18,505 nt of DNA, from NCBI GenBank assembly GCA_041581405.1, contig JBFIDI010000051.1, positions 1-18,505 on the forward strand, in the 5' to 3' direction. The notes beneath the pieces are model-generated. The model was not told the origin of the DNA. It was given only the letters and a program-made list of their open reading frames with translations, and made no database searches. Made by a program: the position numbers and the translations under genes. Source of the DNA: CAISIP01 sp041581405. GTDB lineage: Bacteria > Pseudomonadota > Gammaproteobacteria > Burkholderiales > Burkholderiaceae_C. Numbering within the stretch: the first letter of the stretch is position 1; each line of letters opens with the position of its first letter. Below are positions 1 to 6,379 of the stretch, piece by piece.

Positions 1-494
1 ATGGCGATCGGCGCGCGCGGGCTCGACAGGTTGCCCAGGAAGGTCGACTGCACCGACTTGAGCTTCATCGTGACCTGGTTCGCGCCGGTGGCGCTGACGC
101 TGTCGATGGCGCCGATCAGGCTGGCCGAGGCCCCGCCCTTGCGGTAACGCTCGATCGACGCCACCACGTCGGCCGGCCCCATCGTCTTGCCGTTGTGGAA
201 CTTGACGCCGTCGCGCAAGGTGAACACATAGGTCAGCCCGTCGGGCGAGACGGTCACGCCGGTGGCCAGGTCGGGCACGGGGCGGGCGTTCTCGTCGCGT
301 GCGTACAGCGTCTCGAACACATGCAGGTTGACGTTGCGCGCGGCCTGGGCCGAGGTCGCATGCGGATCGAGCGATGGCGGCGCCTGGGTCTGGGCGATCA
401 CGACGTCGCCGCCCTTTTTCTGCGCCAGCGCCGGCGCCGCGGATCCGATCGCCAGTGCCGTGGCCAGGGCCAGATGCAGGAATGTCAGTTTCAT
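1..494 (-). CDS. ABC transporter substrate-binding protein, peptide/nickel class (SBP_bac_5), partial
   Basis: Periplasmic solute receptor of the DppA/OppA/NikA class, feeding an ABC importer for peptides, nickel or other small molecules. Reading the complement from the ATG at 494 gives about 164 residues before the window edge, so the C-terminal two thirds and any permease or ATPase genes lie outside. Residues 1-24 form a Sec signal peptide (MKLTF, hydrophobic core, cleavage after PALA). The mature part has the family pattern: SLDPHAT near residue 41, then VFETLY, a DLATG segment, and LTYVFTLRDGVKFHNG about residues 86-101, followed by the ADVVASIERY helix. A good Shine-Dalgarno, AAGGAG, lies 7-8 bases before the ATG on this strand. 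It diverges from the GntR gene across 414 bases, so it may be co-regulated with the 909-4550 cluster, but that is inference. The substrate is unknown. Confidence 0.9.
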   Translation of the reverse strand, partial: MKLTFLHLALATALAIGSAAPALAQKKGGDVVIAQTQAPPSLDPHATSAQAARNVNLHVFETLYARDENARPVPDLATGVTVSPDGLTYVFTLRDGVKFHNGKTMGPADVVASIERYRKGGASASLIGAIDSVSATGANQVTMKLKSVQSTFLGNLSSPRAPIA

Positions 495-884
495 GGAACG
501 CTTCTCCTTGGGTTGGACCCGCGTTGCGGGTAGGGTTGCCGTGATACGTCCATCGTGCTGGATCGCCTGAAGAACGCCTGGGTCATGCCGGGCCGGCTTC
601 GTCCCGCATGACCACTGCCACTCGATCGCCGCGTTGCCCCCGCCCCGGACCGGACGCCAACCATGCGCCGCCACGGGCGCGACAACGATCCGTACCCGTT
701 TTCCGGTGCCTGCGACCGCGTCGCCGGCGGGGCGCCGGCGCGCCCGGCGCAACGGTCAGAATCGGTGCCGCAAGCCACCGGGCCCGGCCGCGCGTCAGCA
801 ACAGGCCGTGGATCGGGTGTTTGCGGGCGCTTGGCAATGGACATGGTGTCGTGTCGGCGGGTGCTTAAATTCAGAATAGCATAA
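495..884. other. Divergent intergenic region with no supported gene
   Basis: Spacer between the divergent substrate-binding protein and GntR genes. Reading frames here have no recognisable domain, no ribosome binding site and overlap each other, so I call no gene. The left end holds the leader of the minus-strand gene. The middle is very GC-rich with short GCCGGCG-type runs. The right end turns abruptly AT-rich at about 865-905, where the GntR promoter and operator lie. Confidence 0.6.
517..531. repeat. Perfect hairpin in the leader of the substrate-binding protein gene
   Basis: ACCCGC at 517-522 and GCGGGT at 526-531 form a perfect 6-bp inverted repeat with a 3-base loop. On the minus strand it lies in the untranslated leader just upstream of the Shine-Dalgarno of the gene starting at 494. 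It could be an mRNA stem influencing translation or a small operator; in GC-rich DNA it could also be chance. Confidence 0.35.
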
Positions 885-900
885 TTTATAACTGTATACA
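885..900 (+). promoter_or_regulatory. AT-rich promoter and TGTATACA palindrome before the GntR gene
   Basis: About 40 AT-rich bases stand out from the GC-rich surroundings. They contain TATAAC (887-892) and TATACA (895-900) as possible -10 elements and the perfect palindrome TGTATACA (893-900) ending 8 bases before the GntR ATG. GTATAC-centred palindromes are common operators of FadR/FCD-type GntR regulators, so autorepression is the natural reading. The -35 is unclear: TTAAAT (865-870) and TTCAGA (870-875) are weak candidates. The site could also act on the divergent transporter gene, but it is about 400 bases from that start. Confidence 0.55.
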
Positions 901-908
901 ATCAACAC

Positions 909-1670
909 ATGGCGACGAACCGCATGAAAGCACTGCACCTGGTGAACCCGGCCGTACCCGCCTCGCCCCAGGCCTTCATCAAGCTGCAACCCCGCACCCT
1001 GGTGCACCAGGTCATCGACGCCCTGGTGGCCGGCGCCTCGGAAGGCCTGATCCTGCCCGGCGACCGCATCATCGAGGCCGACCTGGCCGAGCAACTCGGC
1101 GTCAGCCGGGTGCCGGTGCGCGAAGCCCTGCGGGTGCTCGAGAGCCAGGGCATCGTCATCAACGAGCCCTACAAGGGCATCCGGCTGACGCCGGTGACGC
1201 ACGAACGCATCGACCAGCTGATCGAGGTCCGCGTCGCACTCGAGACCACGGCGGCCACGCGTGCGATCCGGCTCAAGCTCAACGACGGCCCGCACCTGCT
1301 CGAACTCGAAGGCATCGTGCACGAGATGGAGGCGATGGCGGGTCGCAACGACGTCTTCGGTTTCGCGATGGCCGACACCACCTTCCACCGCACCCTGTGC
1401 AGCTACGCCGGCAACGCCGTGCTCAGCGACATGTGGGAAATGCTGGCGCGCCAGATGACCATCATCTTCGGCCTGTCCGCGCTGGGCAAGCCGATGCAGG
1501 CCATCGTCGAGGAACACTGGGAACTGATCCGCGTGTTCCGTTCCGGCAAGGTCGCCGACATGGCGCGCGCCATCAGCGACCACATCGACGTCGAGATCCA
1601 CAAGGTCGACCTGGAGAAAGTCATCGCCGAACGCCGCGCCGAGGCGCAGCGCCATGCACCAACACCCTGA
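909..1670 (+). CDS. GntR family transcriptional regulator, FCD (FadR-like) subfamily
   Basis: DNA-binding regulator of 253 residues, normal for the subfamily. Residues about 28-95 form the winged helix-turn-helix, with the recognition region LAEQLGVSRVPVREALRVL at 59-77 followed by the wing. The C-terminal FCD ligand domain runs from about 100 to 235. It has D156 and H160 in the DxxxH arrangement, then H203 and H225, which match the metal-binding set of FCD domains, so a carboxylate effector held through a metal is likely from family knowledge. The start at 909 has no Shine-Dalgarno and lies so close to the -10 candidates that the mRNA may be nearly leaderless; Met6 at 924 is an alternative. 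The stop codon is merged with the ribosome site of the next gene. It probably represses the enolase-SDR-SDR genes downstream and itself. The effector is unknown. Confidence 0.93.
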   Translation: MATNRMKALHLVNPAVPASPQAFIKLQPRTLVHQVIDALVAGASEGLILPGDRIIEADLAEQLGVSRVPVREALRVLESQGIVINEPYKGIRLTPVTHERIDQLIEVRVALETTAATRAIRLKLNDGPHLLELEGIVHEMEAMAGRNDVFGFAMADTTFHRTLCSYAGNAVLSDMWEMLARQMTIIFGLSALGKPMQAIVEEHWELIRVFRSGKVADMARAISDHIDVEIHKVDLEKVIAERRAEAQRHAPTP

Positions 1671-1679
1671 GGACACACC

Positions 1680-2861
1680 ATGGCTTCACCCCTGTTGCCC
1701 GCCGCGCGTTTGCCGGCCGTCAAGATCCGCGCCATCACCAGCGTCGCGCTGACCGGCGAAAGCCCCAAGGGCGGCTGGTCGGCCGAGATCAAGCCGGAAG
1801 ACTCCATCCATGCACTGATCGCGGTGCACACCGACGCCGGCATCACCGGCTACGGCAGCGTGTTCACCGACGGGCGCCTGGTGCAGGCCGCGCTCAAGGT
1901 GCTCGAGCCGCTGTTCCTCGGCGAAAACGCACTCGAGCCCGAACGCGTCAGCGAAAAGCTGCACCAGAACAGCTTCTGGATGGGCCGCGGCGGCAGCCTC
2001 ACGCATGCGATCAGCGGCATCGACATCGCGCTGTGGGACATCCTGGGCAAGGCCACCGGCCTGCCGGTGGGCCGGCTGCTGGGCGGCAGCTACCGCCGGC
2101 GGGTGCAACCCTATTGCTCGCTCCTGATGGAGCACCCCAAGGAGATGCACGAGGTCATCACGACCTACCGCCAGCTGGGATTCACCGCGTTCAAGATCGG
2201 CTGGGGACCGTTCGGCCGCGCGATGGACCACAAGCTCGACGCCGCCATCGTGCGGGCCGCGCGCGACGCCGCCGGGCCGGACGCGAAACTGATGGTCGAC
2301 GCCGGTGCCAGCGACGCCTACTGGCCGCATGGCCTGAAGTGGGTGCTGCGCACCGCCGACATGCTGGCCGACTACGACGTGGGCTGGTTCGAGGAGGCGC
2401 TGCGCCCCGATGCCATCGACGACTTCTGCACGCTGCGCCGCGCCAGCCCGGTGAAGATCGCCGGCGGCGAGGTGCTGACCCGGCGCCAGACCTTCCTGCC
2501 CTGGCTGGTGCGCGGCGCGTTCGACATCGTGCAGCCCGACGTGACCAAAGTCGGCGGCATCAGCGAACAACGCCGCATCGCCTGGACCGCGCACGACTTC
2601 GGCATCCAGTACATCGGCCACGGCTGGAACACCGCGCTCGGCCTGGCCGCCGACCTGCAGCTGGCCAGCGCCATCCCCGACTCCGACCTGGTCGAATACA
2701 TCGGCGGCAGCCCTTATGTGGACGGCATCCTGCAACAACCGTTCGCACTGGACGGCGACGGTTTCCTGAACATTCCCGACCTGCCCGGCCTGGGCGTCGA
2801 ACTGGACCGGGACAAGGTCGCGCACTACTGCAGCGACGCCGCACCGCTGTTCGCCGGCTGA
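1680..2861 (+). CDS. Mandelate racemase/muconate lactonizing family protein (enolase superfamily, probable acid-sugar dehydratase)
   Basis: Enzyme of 393 residues that should abstract the proton next to a carboxylate through a Mg-stabilised enolate. The N-terminal capping domain covers about 13-135, then the barrel. Metal ligands are readable: D207 in MVDAG, E238 in WFEEA and E264 in AGGE. D287 (QPDVTKVGG) and H314 (GHGWNT) form the His-Asp dyad of the mandelate racemase subgroup, and E339 (LVEY) is the usual late acid. On barrel strand 2 the motif is K172-I-G174, so the second lysine of the racemase KxK pair is glycine. With only the His side intact, dehydration looks more likely than racemisation. 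The start follows GAGGA, which overlaps the GntR stop codon, with a 6-base spacer. It is probably the first catabolic enzyme of the operon, acting on an aldonate, uronate or similar acid. The exact substrate cannot be told. Confidence 0.92.
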   Translation: MASPLLPAARLPAVKIRAITSVALTGESPKGGWSAEIKPEDSIHALIAVHTDAGITGYGSVFTDGRLVQAALKVLEPLFLGENALEPERVSEKLHQNSFWMGRGGSLTHAISGIDIALWDILGKATGLPVGRLLGGSYRRRVQPYCSLLMEHPKEMHEVITTYRQLGFTAFKIGWGPFGRAMDHKLDAAIVRAARDAAGPDAKLMVDAGASDAYWPHGLKWVLRTADMLADYDVGWFEEALRPDAIDDFCTLRRASPVKIAGGEVLTRRQTFLPWLVRGAFDIVQPDVTKVGGISEQRRIAWTAHDFGIQYIGHGWNTALGLAADLQLASAIPDSDLVEYIGGSPYVDGILQQPFALDGDGFLNIPDLPGLGVELDRDKVAHYCSDAAPLFAG

Positions 2862-2890
2862 ACCACGGCGCGCAGCGCAGGACGGCATCC

Positions 2891-3721
2891 ATGGCGGCAG
2901 CGGCTCCCGGCGAACCCGAACCGGGAACGCCGTCGCCACGACCCGGCGCAGGCCCCGCCCCGGCACAGGCGCGTTTCGACTTCCGCGATCGCGTGGCGCT
3001 GGTCACCGGTGCGGCCAGCGGCATCGGCCGCGCCACCGCCGAGTTGTTCCTGCGCAGCGGCGCCCGCGTGGTGCTGGCCGACATCCGGTCCGACGCGGCG
3101 GCGGGGGTGGCCCGCGCCATCGACGACACGCACGACCCGCGCACCCTGGCCATCGGCTACGACGCAGGTGAACCCGCCGACGCCCAGGCCTTGGTCCAGG
3201 CCTGCGTCGCGCGTTTCGGCCGGCTCGACTACCTGGTGCCCGCCGCCGCCGTCTACGAGGACCAGCGCGTGGACGGCATGTCGGCCGCGCAATGGGACCA
3301 CACGATCGCGGTCAATCTCAGCGGCGTGTTCCACCTGGTGCGCAGCGCCATCGACCATCTCGCCGACGGTGGCGCCATCGTGTTGTTGTCGTCGATGTCC
3401 GGCCACACCGGCGGCAGCGTGGAGCACGCGCACTACGGCGCGACCAAGGGCGCGCTGGTGTCACTGACCCGTACGCTGGCGCGCGAACTCGGCCCGCGCC
3501 TGCGCGTCAACGCGGTCTCGCCCGGTGTCATCGACTCGCCGATGGTGGCGCGCAAGCTCGCCCATGCCGGCGCCGACGACATCATCCGCAACACGCCGCT
3601 GGCACGCCTGGGCCGGCCCGACGAGGTCGCCAGCCTGATCGCCTTCCTGTGCAGCGACGCCGCCAGCTTCATCACCGGGGAAGCGGTGCTGGTCACCGGC
3701 GGCCTGTTCATGGGCGGCTGA
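2891..3721 (+). CDS. SDR family NAD(P)-dependent oxidoreductase with Pro/Ala-rich N-terminal extension
   Basis: Classical short-chain dehydrogenase of 276 residues, cytoplasmic. It has the cofactor motif TGAASGIG at 39-46, D64 after the second strand (LADI), which favours NAD over NADP, N142 in VNLSG, S168, Y182 and K186 (YGATK), and PGVIDSPM near 211. The catalytic tetrad is therefore complete. The structural NNAG motif reads PAAA at 117-120 instead. The first about 26 residues are an unusual Pro/Ala/Gly/Glu-rich stretch before the Rossmann fold. The ATG at 2891 follows AGGA with about 8 bases and is the only good start, so the extension is probably translated. It sits 29 bases after the enolase-superfamily gene and 64 before the next SDR, consistent with one operon. 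The likely role is oxidation of a sugar-acid-derived hydroxyl; the substrate is unknown. Confidence 0.92.
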   Translation: MAAAAPGEPEPGTPSPRPGAGPAPAQARFDFRDRVALVTGAASGIGRATAELFLRSGARVVLADIRSDAAAGVARAIDDTHDPRTLAIGYDAGEPADAQALVQACVARFGRLDYLVPAAAVYEDQRVDGMSAAQWDHTIAVNLSGVFHLVRSAIDHLADGGAIVLLSSMSGHTGGSVEHAHYGATKGALVSLTRTLARELGPRLRVNAVSPGVIDSPMVARKLAHAGADDIIRNTPLARLGRPDEVASLIAFLCSDAASFITGEAVLVTGGLFMGG

Positions 3722-3785
3722 ACGACGACCGACACCAGCTGCGACCGGTGGCCCCACAGACAGATCGACAGGAGGAACACGACCC

Positions 3786-4550
3786 ATGACCCACCCGTTT
3801 TCATTGCAAGGCCGTGTCGCGCTGGTCACCGGCGCGTCACGCGGACTGGGCGCCGGCATGGCGCTGGGCCTGGCGCAGGCGGGCGCCCACGTGGTGCTCA
3901 ACGGCCGCAACCCGGCCGCGCTGCAGGCGCGCCAACGCGAGATCACCGACGCCGGTGGCAAGGCCAGCATCGCGCCATTTGACGTCTGCCGGCGCGCCGA
4001 TGCCGACGCCGCCATCGACGCGATCACCGATACGCACGGCCAGCTCGACATCCTGGTCAACAACGCGCTGACCGGCGTGCCGCGCGACTTCTTCGACATC
4101 AGCGACGACGACTGGCGCGCCTCGATGGACTCGGCGCTGGACGCGTGTTTCCGCCTGTCGCGCAAGGCCGCGGCCGGCATGGTGGCGCGTGGCTGGGGCC
4201 GCATCGTGATGATCTCGTCGGTCAATGCCCGCATCAGCCGCGGCACCAACACCGCCTACATCACGGCCAAGGCCGGCCTCGAAGGGCTGACCCGCGGCAT
4301 GGCGGTGGAACTCGCCGCCAAGGGCGTGACCGTCAACGCCATCGCGCCGGGTTACATGGCCACCGACATCAACACCGCCTTCCGCGCCGACCCGGAGCGC
4401 TACGAGTGGATCCGCAACCGGACCCCGATGAAACGCTGGGGCACGCCGCAGGACCTCGCCGGCGCGGCGGTATTCCTGGCCAGCGAGGCGTCGGCCTTCA
4501 TCACCGGGCAGACACTGGTGGCCGACGGCGGCATGACGATCGCGATCTGA
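3786..4550 (+). CDS. SDR family oxidoreductase, gluconate 5-dehydrogenase-like
   Basis: Short-chain dehydrogenase of 254 residues. The overall pattern resembles gluconate 5-dehydrogenases: cofactor motif TGASRGLG at 15-22, basic R41 after strand 2 (NGRN) suggesting NADP, S145, Y158 and K162 (YITAK), the APGYMATD loop at 187-194 and a C-terminal VADGG. Two departures from the norm are visible. NNAG reads NNAL at 92-95, and the position of the tetrad asparagine (usually in a VNLxG segment) aligns with A117 in DSALDACF. AGGAGG lies 10 bases before the start. It is the last gene of the GntR cluster, followed by a GC hairpin. A short deleted copy of part of this gene lies at 6126-6248. It probably interconverts a keto and a hydroxy sugar acid; this is inference from similarity and context. 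Confidence 0.92.
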   Translation: MTHPFSLQGRVALVTGASRGLGAGMALGLAQAGAHVVLNGRNPAALQARQREITDAGGKASIAPFDVCRRADADAAIDAITDTHGQLDILVNNALTGVPRDFFDISDDDWRASMDSALDACFRLSRKAAAGMVARGWGRIVMISSVNARISRGTNTAYITAKAGLEGLTRGMAVELAAKGVTVNAIAPGYMATDINTAFRADPERYEWIRNRTPMKRWGTPQDLAGAAVFLASEASAFITGQTLVADGGMTIAI

Positions 4551-4562
4551 GCCGATCGCCGG

Positions 4563-4585
4563 GGGCGCGTTTGACATGCGCGCCC
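4563..4585 (+). terminator. GC hairpin after the second SDR gene, possible terminator without T-tract
   Basis: GGGCGCG (4563-4569) pairs perfectly with CGCGCCC (4579-4585) around a 9-base loop, starting 12 bases after the SDR stop codon. No run of T follows, so it is at best a weak intrinsic terminator or a 3' end stabiliser for a Rho-dependent end. Confidence 0.35.
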
Positions 4586-4781
4586 ACCGCCGTCTTCGGG
4601 ACGATGGCGATACGCCCGCGGCCCGGTTCGTGGTTGTCGGACGCGGCGCCAGCCCTGCAACGCCACTGTCCGACACGCAGTCGGCGTCACGCCCCATGGT
4701 CAGGTCCAGGCCCGGTCCCCAGAATCGAGGGTGCCAATTCGACATCAGGCCCGACCGGGCCCTCGACAAGGGAGAACCACC

Positions 4782-5267
4782 ATGATGACCAGAACCCGTT
4801 CCGTATCCGTCGCCATCGTCGCCGCCACCGCGCTGGTCCTCGGCGCCTGCAGCACGCAGCCGAATTCGACGGCCTCGACCTCCAGTTATCCGTCGACCTC
4901 GTATCCGACCACCAGCGGCAGCAACGTCAATGCCCAGTACGGTGTCGTCCAGTCCATCGAACGGGTACAAGGGGAGGCCAGGAGTGGCGTTGGCGCAGGC
5001 GCCATCGCGGGTGCCGTGATCGGCGGCGTGCTGGGCAACCAGGTCGGCGGTGGCAGCGGCAAGACCGCGGCGACGGTGCTGGGCGCCGCCGGCGGCGCCT
5101 ATGCCGGAAACGAGATCCAGAAACGCAACCAGCGGCCCGACGACCTGATCCGCATCCAGGTGCGCCTGTACAACGGTGGCAACGTGTCCGTGACGCAGGA
5201 GCCGGTCCCGGACCTGCGGGTGGGAGACCGGGTCATGGTGCAGAACGGAACCGCGGTTCGTTATTGA
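4782..5267 (+). CDS. Glycine-zipper 2TM outer-membrane lipoprotein, SlyB/17-kDa antigen family
   Basis: Lipoprotein of 161 residues from the ATG at 4782, which has AAGGGAG about 7 bases upstream; the ATG at 4785 is an equal alternative. Residues 1-22 are a lipoprotein signal ending in the lipobox LGAC, with C23 as the lipidated residue. A Ser/Thr/Tyr/Pro-rich linker covers about 25-50, followed by the YGVVQSIE strand. The glycine zipper, two membrane-spanning Gly/Ala-rich helices with GxxxG spacing, runs about 68-107 (from AGAIAGAVIGG to GAYAG). The C-terminal domain contains IRIQVRLYNGG and ends in VGDRVMVQNG, as in SlyB. SlyB-type proteins support outer-membrane integrity. The gene looks like a housekeeping or envelope-stress insert between catabolic modules and ends at the terminator at 5314-5348. 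Confidence 0.92.
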   Translation: MMTRTRSVSVAIVAATALVLGACSTQPNSTASTSSYPSTSYPTTSGSNVNAQYGVVQSIERVQGEARSGVGAGAIAGAVIGGVLGNQVGGGSGKTAATVLGAAGGAYAGNEIQKRNQRPDDLIRIQVRLYNGGNVSVTQEPVPDLRVGDRVMVQNGTAVRY

Positions 5268-5313
5268 CGACACCATCGTCCCGGGCCCGATCGGGGCGGC
5301 TGCCTGCACCAGA

Positions 5314-5348
5314 AAAAAACCCGCCGGCTTGCAACCGGCGGGGTTTTT
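5314..5348. terminator. Bidirectional Rho-independent terminator
   Basis: CCCGCCGG (5320-5327) pairs perfectly with CCGGCGGG (5335-5342) around a 7-base loop. A run of A precedes it (5313-5319) and a run of T follows (5344-5348), so it has the intrinsic-terminator form on both strands. It lies about 45 bases after the lipoprotein stop and about 40 bases beyond the stop of the minus-strand zinc-ribbon gene. It is the clearest terminator in the window. Confidence 0.92.
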
Positions 5349-5384
5349 CGTGCTCGTCTGCGCTGCTGCCGCTGGCGGTCTTGT

Positions 5385-5930
5385 TCAGGGTTTGAACGCG
5401 ATGCCGGTCTCGGGCGTTCCGGGATCGCGTTCCAGCATCGGCAGCTGGTTGAGCACGGTACGGTCGGCCCAATCGATGAAACTGCTCGTGGCTTCTTCCG
5501 AATGCGTACGGTTCCAGTCGAGGTGTGCCGCGCCGAACACGAACACGATGCCGACTGCCACGAGCACCATGTGCACGATGAACCAGGCGGGCACCCGGGG
5601 CGCCGCAGGGTCTTCGTCCGTCCGGTCGCGGCCCGCAGCGCCGGCGCGGTTGCCGTGGCCGGACCGGACGTTGCCTTCCCAGCGGCAGACATGGGACTCG
5701 CAGCGGTGACGGCTGACCGGCACGAAGGCGCTCAGCAGCCGGTCCGAGGGTCGTCGCCAGATGCGGATGGTCGGCTGTCCGCAACAGGGGCAGGCGACGA
5801 CCGGTCGCGCACGTGCCGCATGCAGGGTTTCGGTCGATGACCGATCGGGCCGCGCAGCCATACCGTCGCAGCTCGGGTCACGATCGCGCGGCTTTCCCTG
5901 CGCCTCGCTACTCCATCGGGCGAATGCCAT
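5385..5930 (-). CDS. Zinc-ribbon, single-pass membrane protein of unknown function
   Basis: Small protein of 181 residues. A zinc-ribbon-like segment has C47 and C50 (CPCCG) and C77 and C82 (RCESHVC), separated by a basic region (RIWRRPSDRLLSAFVPVSRHR). The four cysteines are spaced as in small metal-binding ribbons. Residues about 114-134 (from AWFIVHMVLV to FGA) form one transmembrane helix, followed by an acidic C-terminal tail ending GIAFKP. The start at 5930 is preceded on this strand by AAAGG about 9 bases away. I do not recognise a named family; similar CPxCG-plus-helix proteins occur as conserved hypotheticals in Burkholderiales. It converges with the lipoprotein gene on a shared terminator. 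Zinc binding and membrane location are inferred from sequence; function is unknown. Confidence 0.75.
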   Translation of the reverse strand: MAFARWSSEAQGKPRDRDPSCDGMAARPDRSSTETLHAARARPVVACPCCGQPTIRIWRRPSDRLLSAFVPVSRHRCESHVCRWEGNVRSGHGNRAGAAGRDRTDEDPAAPRVPAWFIVHMVLVAVGIVFVFGAAHLDWNRTHSEEATSSFIDWADRTVLNQLPMLERDPGTPETGIAFKP

Positions 5931-5964
5931 GATTGGGACCTTTCTTCGTGGGGGTGAATGTGAT

Positions 5965-5982
5965 GGCGTCGGAGTCGACGCC
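5965..5982. repeat. Perfect 7-bp inverted repeat upstream of the zinc-ribbon gene
   Basis: GGCGTCG (5965-5971) and CGACGCC (5976-5982) pair around a 4-base loop. It lies 35 bases upstream of the minus-strand start at 5930, where an operator or leader hairpin could sit. It may be chance. Confidence 0.3.
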
Positions 5983-6120
5983 GCCAGGTGGTCCTAGCCT
6001 ACGTAGATCGCCCCCGGATCGACATCGCCGGATGGCGCTTCGAGCAGGTGCCGAAGACGCCGTCCGCGTGTAGGAGAGACGCCCTGCGCACGGCGCGGCG
6101 GCGACGCACACGCGGACTCT
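5983..6120. other. Spacer between the zinc-ribbon gene and the SDR relic, no gene seen
   Basis: No reading frame here has a recognisable domain or ribosome site. The stretch around 6030-6120 may be further decayed SDR sequence, since scattered words resemble the intact gene, but no convincing alignment could be made by eye. Together with the relic and the LacI-type gene leader it makes up the 449-base gene-free gap 5931-6379. Confidence 0.5.
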
Positions 6121-6125
6121 GCGCC

Positions 6126-6248
6126 GGTCGCGCAAGGCCAGGGCCGGCCTCCACGGCTTGACGCGCGGCAGGGCGGGTTGGCTCGCCGCCAAGGGCGTGA
6201 CCGTCAACGCCGCCACGTCGGTGTTCCCGGCCAGCGACGCCTCGGCGC
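6126..6248 (+). pseudogene. Relic of an SDR gene, an internally deleted partial copy of the 3786-4550 gene
   Basis: Three blocks match the intact SDR gene in the same order. Bases 6126-6149 match 4156-4179. Bases 6142-6211 match 4271-4340 without gaps, 59 of 70 identical, including 30 consecutive identical bases (6182-6211 = 4311-4340). Bases 6221-6248 match 4470-4497, about 22 of 28. Translated in one frame the relic reads SRKA, AGLHGLTRG, LAAKGVTVNA, then SVFPASDASAL, against SRKA, AGLEGLTRG, LAAKGVTVNA and AVFLASEASAF in the intact protein. The N-terminal cofactor domain, the catalytic Ser/Tyr/Lys and the C-terminus are missing, so it cannot be an active SDR. The first two blocks are joined at a GGCCGGC word found at both ends of the missing segment. 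There is no start codon or ribosome site of its own. The frame runs openly into the LacI-type gene. Confidence 0.8.
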
Positions 6249-6301
6249 TTGCCGTATCGCCGCACGGACCAACACCACCCGCATGTCGCGGTTGCGACCC
6301 G

Positions 6302-6311
6302 TACCCGGGTA
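6302..6311. repeat. Short perfect palindrome in the LacI-type gene leader region
   Basis: TACCCGGGTA is a 10-base perfect palindrome about 70 bases before the regulator start. It could be a second operator or chance; nothing else supports it. Confidence 0.2.
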
Positions 6312-6346
6312 AACCCTATGGCGCTCCGTGCCTTGCGATCCTAGAC

Positions 6347-6360
6347 TGGTATCGTTTCCA
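6347..6360 (+). promoter_or_regulatory. LacI-type operator with extended -10 promoter
   Basis: TGGTATCGTTTCCA is a near-perfect palindrome around a central CG, with five of seven arm positions symmetric. It matches the general operator shape of LacI/GalR regulators (central CG flanked by AA/TT and closing GG/CC). It lies 20 bases before the regulator start. It also contains TGGTATCGT, an extended -10 (TGn plus TATCGT), so a bound repressor would cover the promoter. This suggests autoregulation. Confidence 0.55.
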
Positions 6361-6379
6361 CAATGGCAACCGAAATAGC

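Noticed and set aside
491..901. Open frames on both strands in the GntR upstream region
   Set aside because: Mutually overlapping, Arg/Pro-rich, no ribosome sites and no domains; one also overlaps the start of the receptor gene.
1686..2966. Long open frame of 426 codons on the minus strand
   Set aside because: It lies opposite the enolase-superfamily gene, which has intact active-site motifs. In GC-rich DNA the antisense frame stays open by codon bias; the product has no domain, only His/Val/Gln/Ala-rich low complexity.
4571..4576. Perfect TTGACA as a -35 element
   Set aside because: It is inside the loop of the 4563-4585 hairpin and no acceptable -10 lies 16-18 bases downstream.
4576..4781. 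Possible small gene upstream of the lipoprotein
   Set aside because: The frame has no ribosome site, no domain and overlaps the lipoprotein start; composition is that of a random GC-rich spacer.
3837..5309. Open frame of 490 codons on the minus strand
   Set aside because: It crosses the SDR, the spacer and the lipoprotein gene in antisense, with no ribosome site or domain.
6158..6379. N-terminal extension of the LacI-type regulator through the SDR relic
   Set aside because: The frame is open, but LacI proteins begin at the helix-turn-helix, the extension has no start with a ribosome site and it consists of relic sequence.
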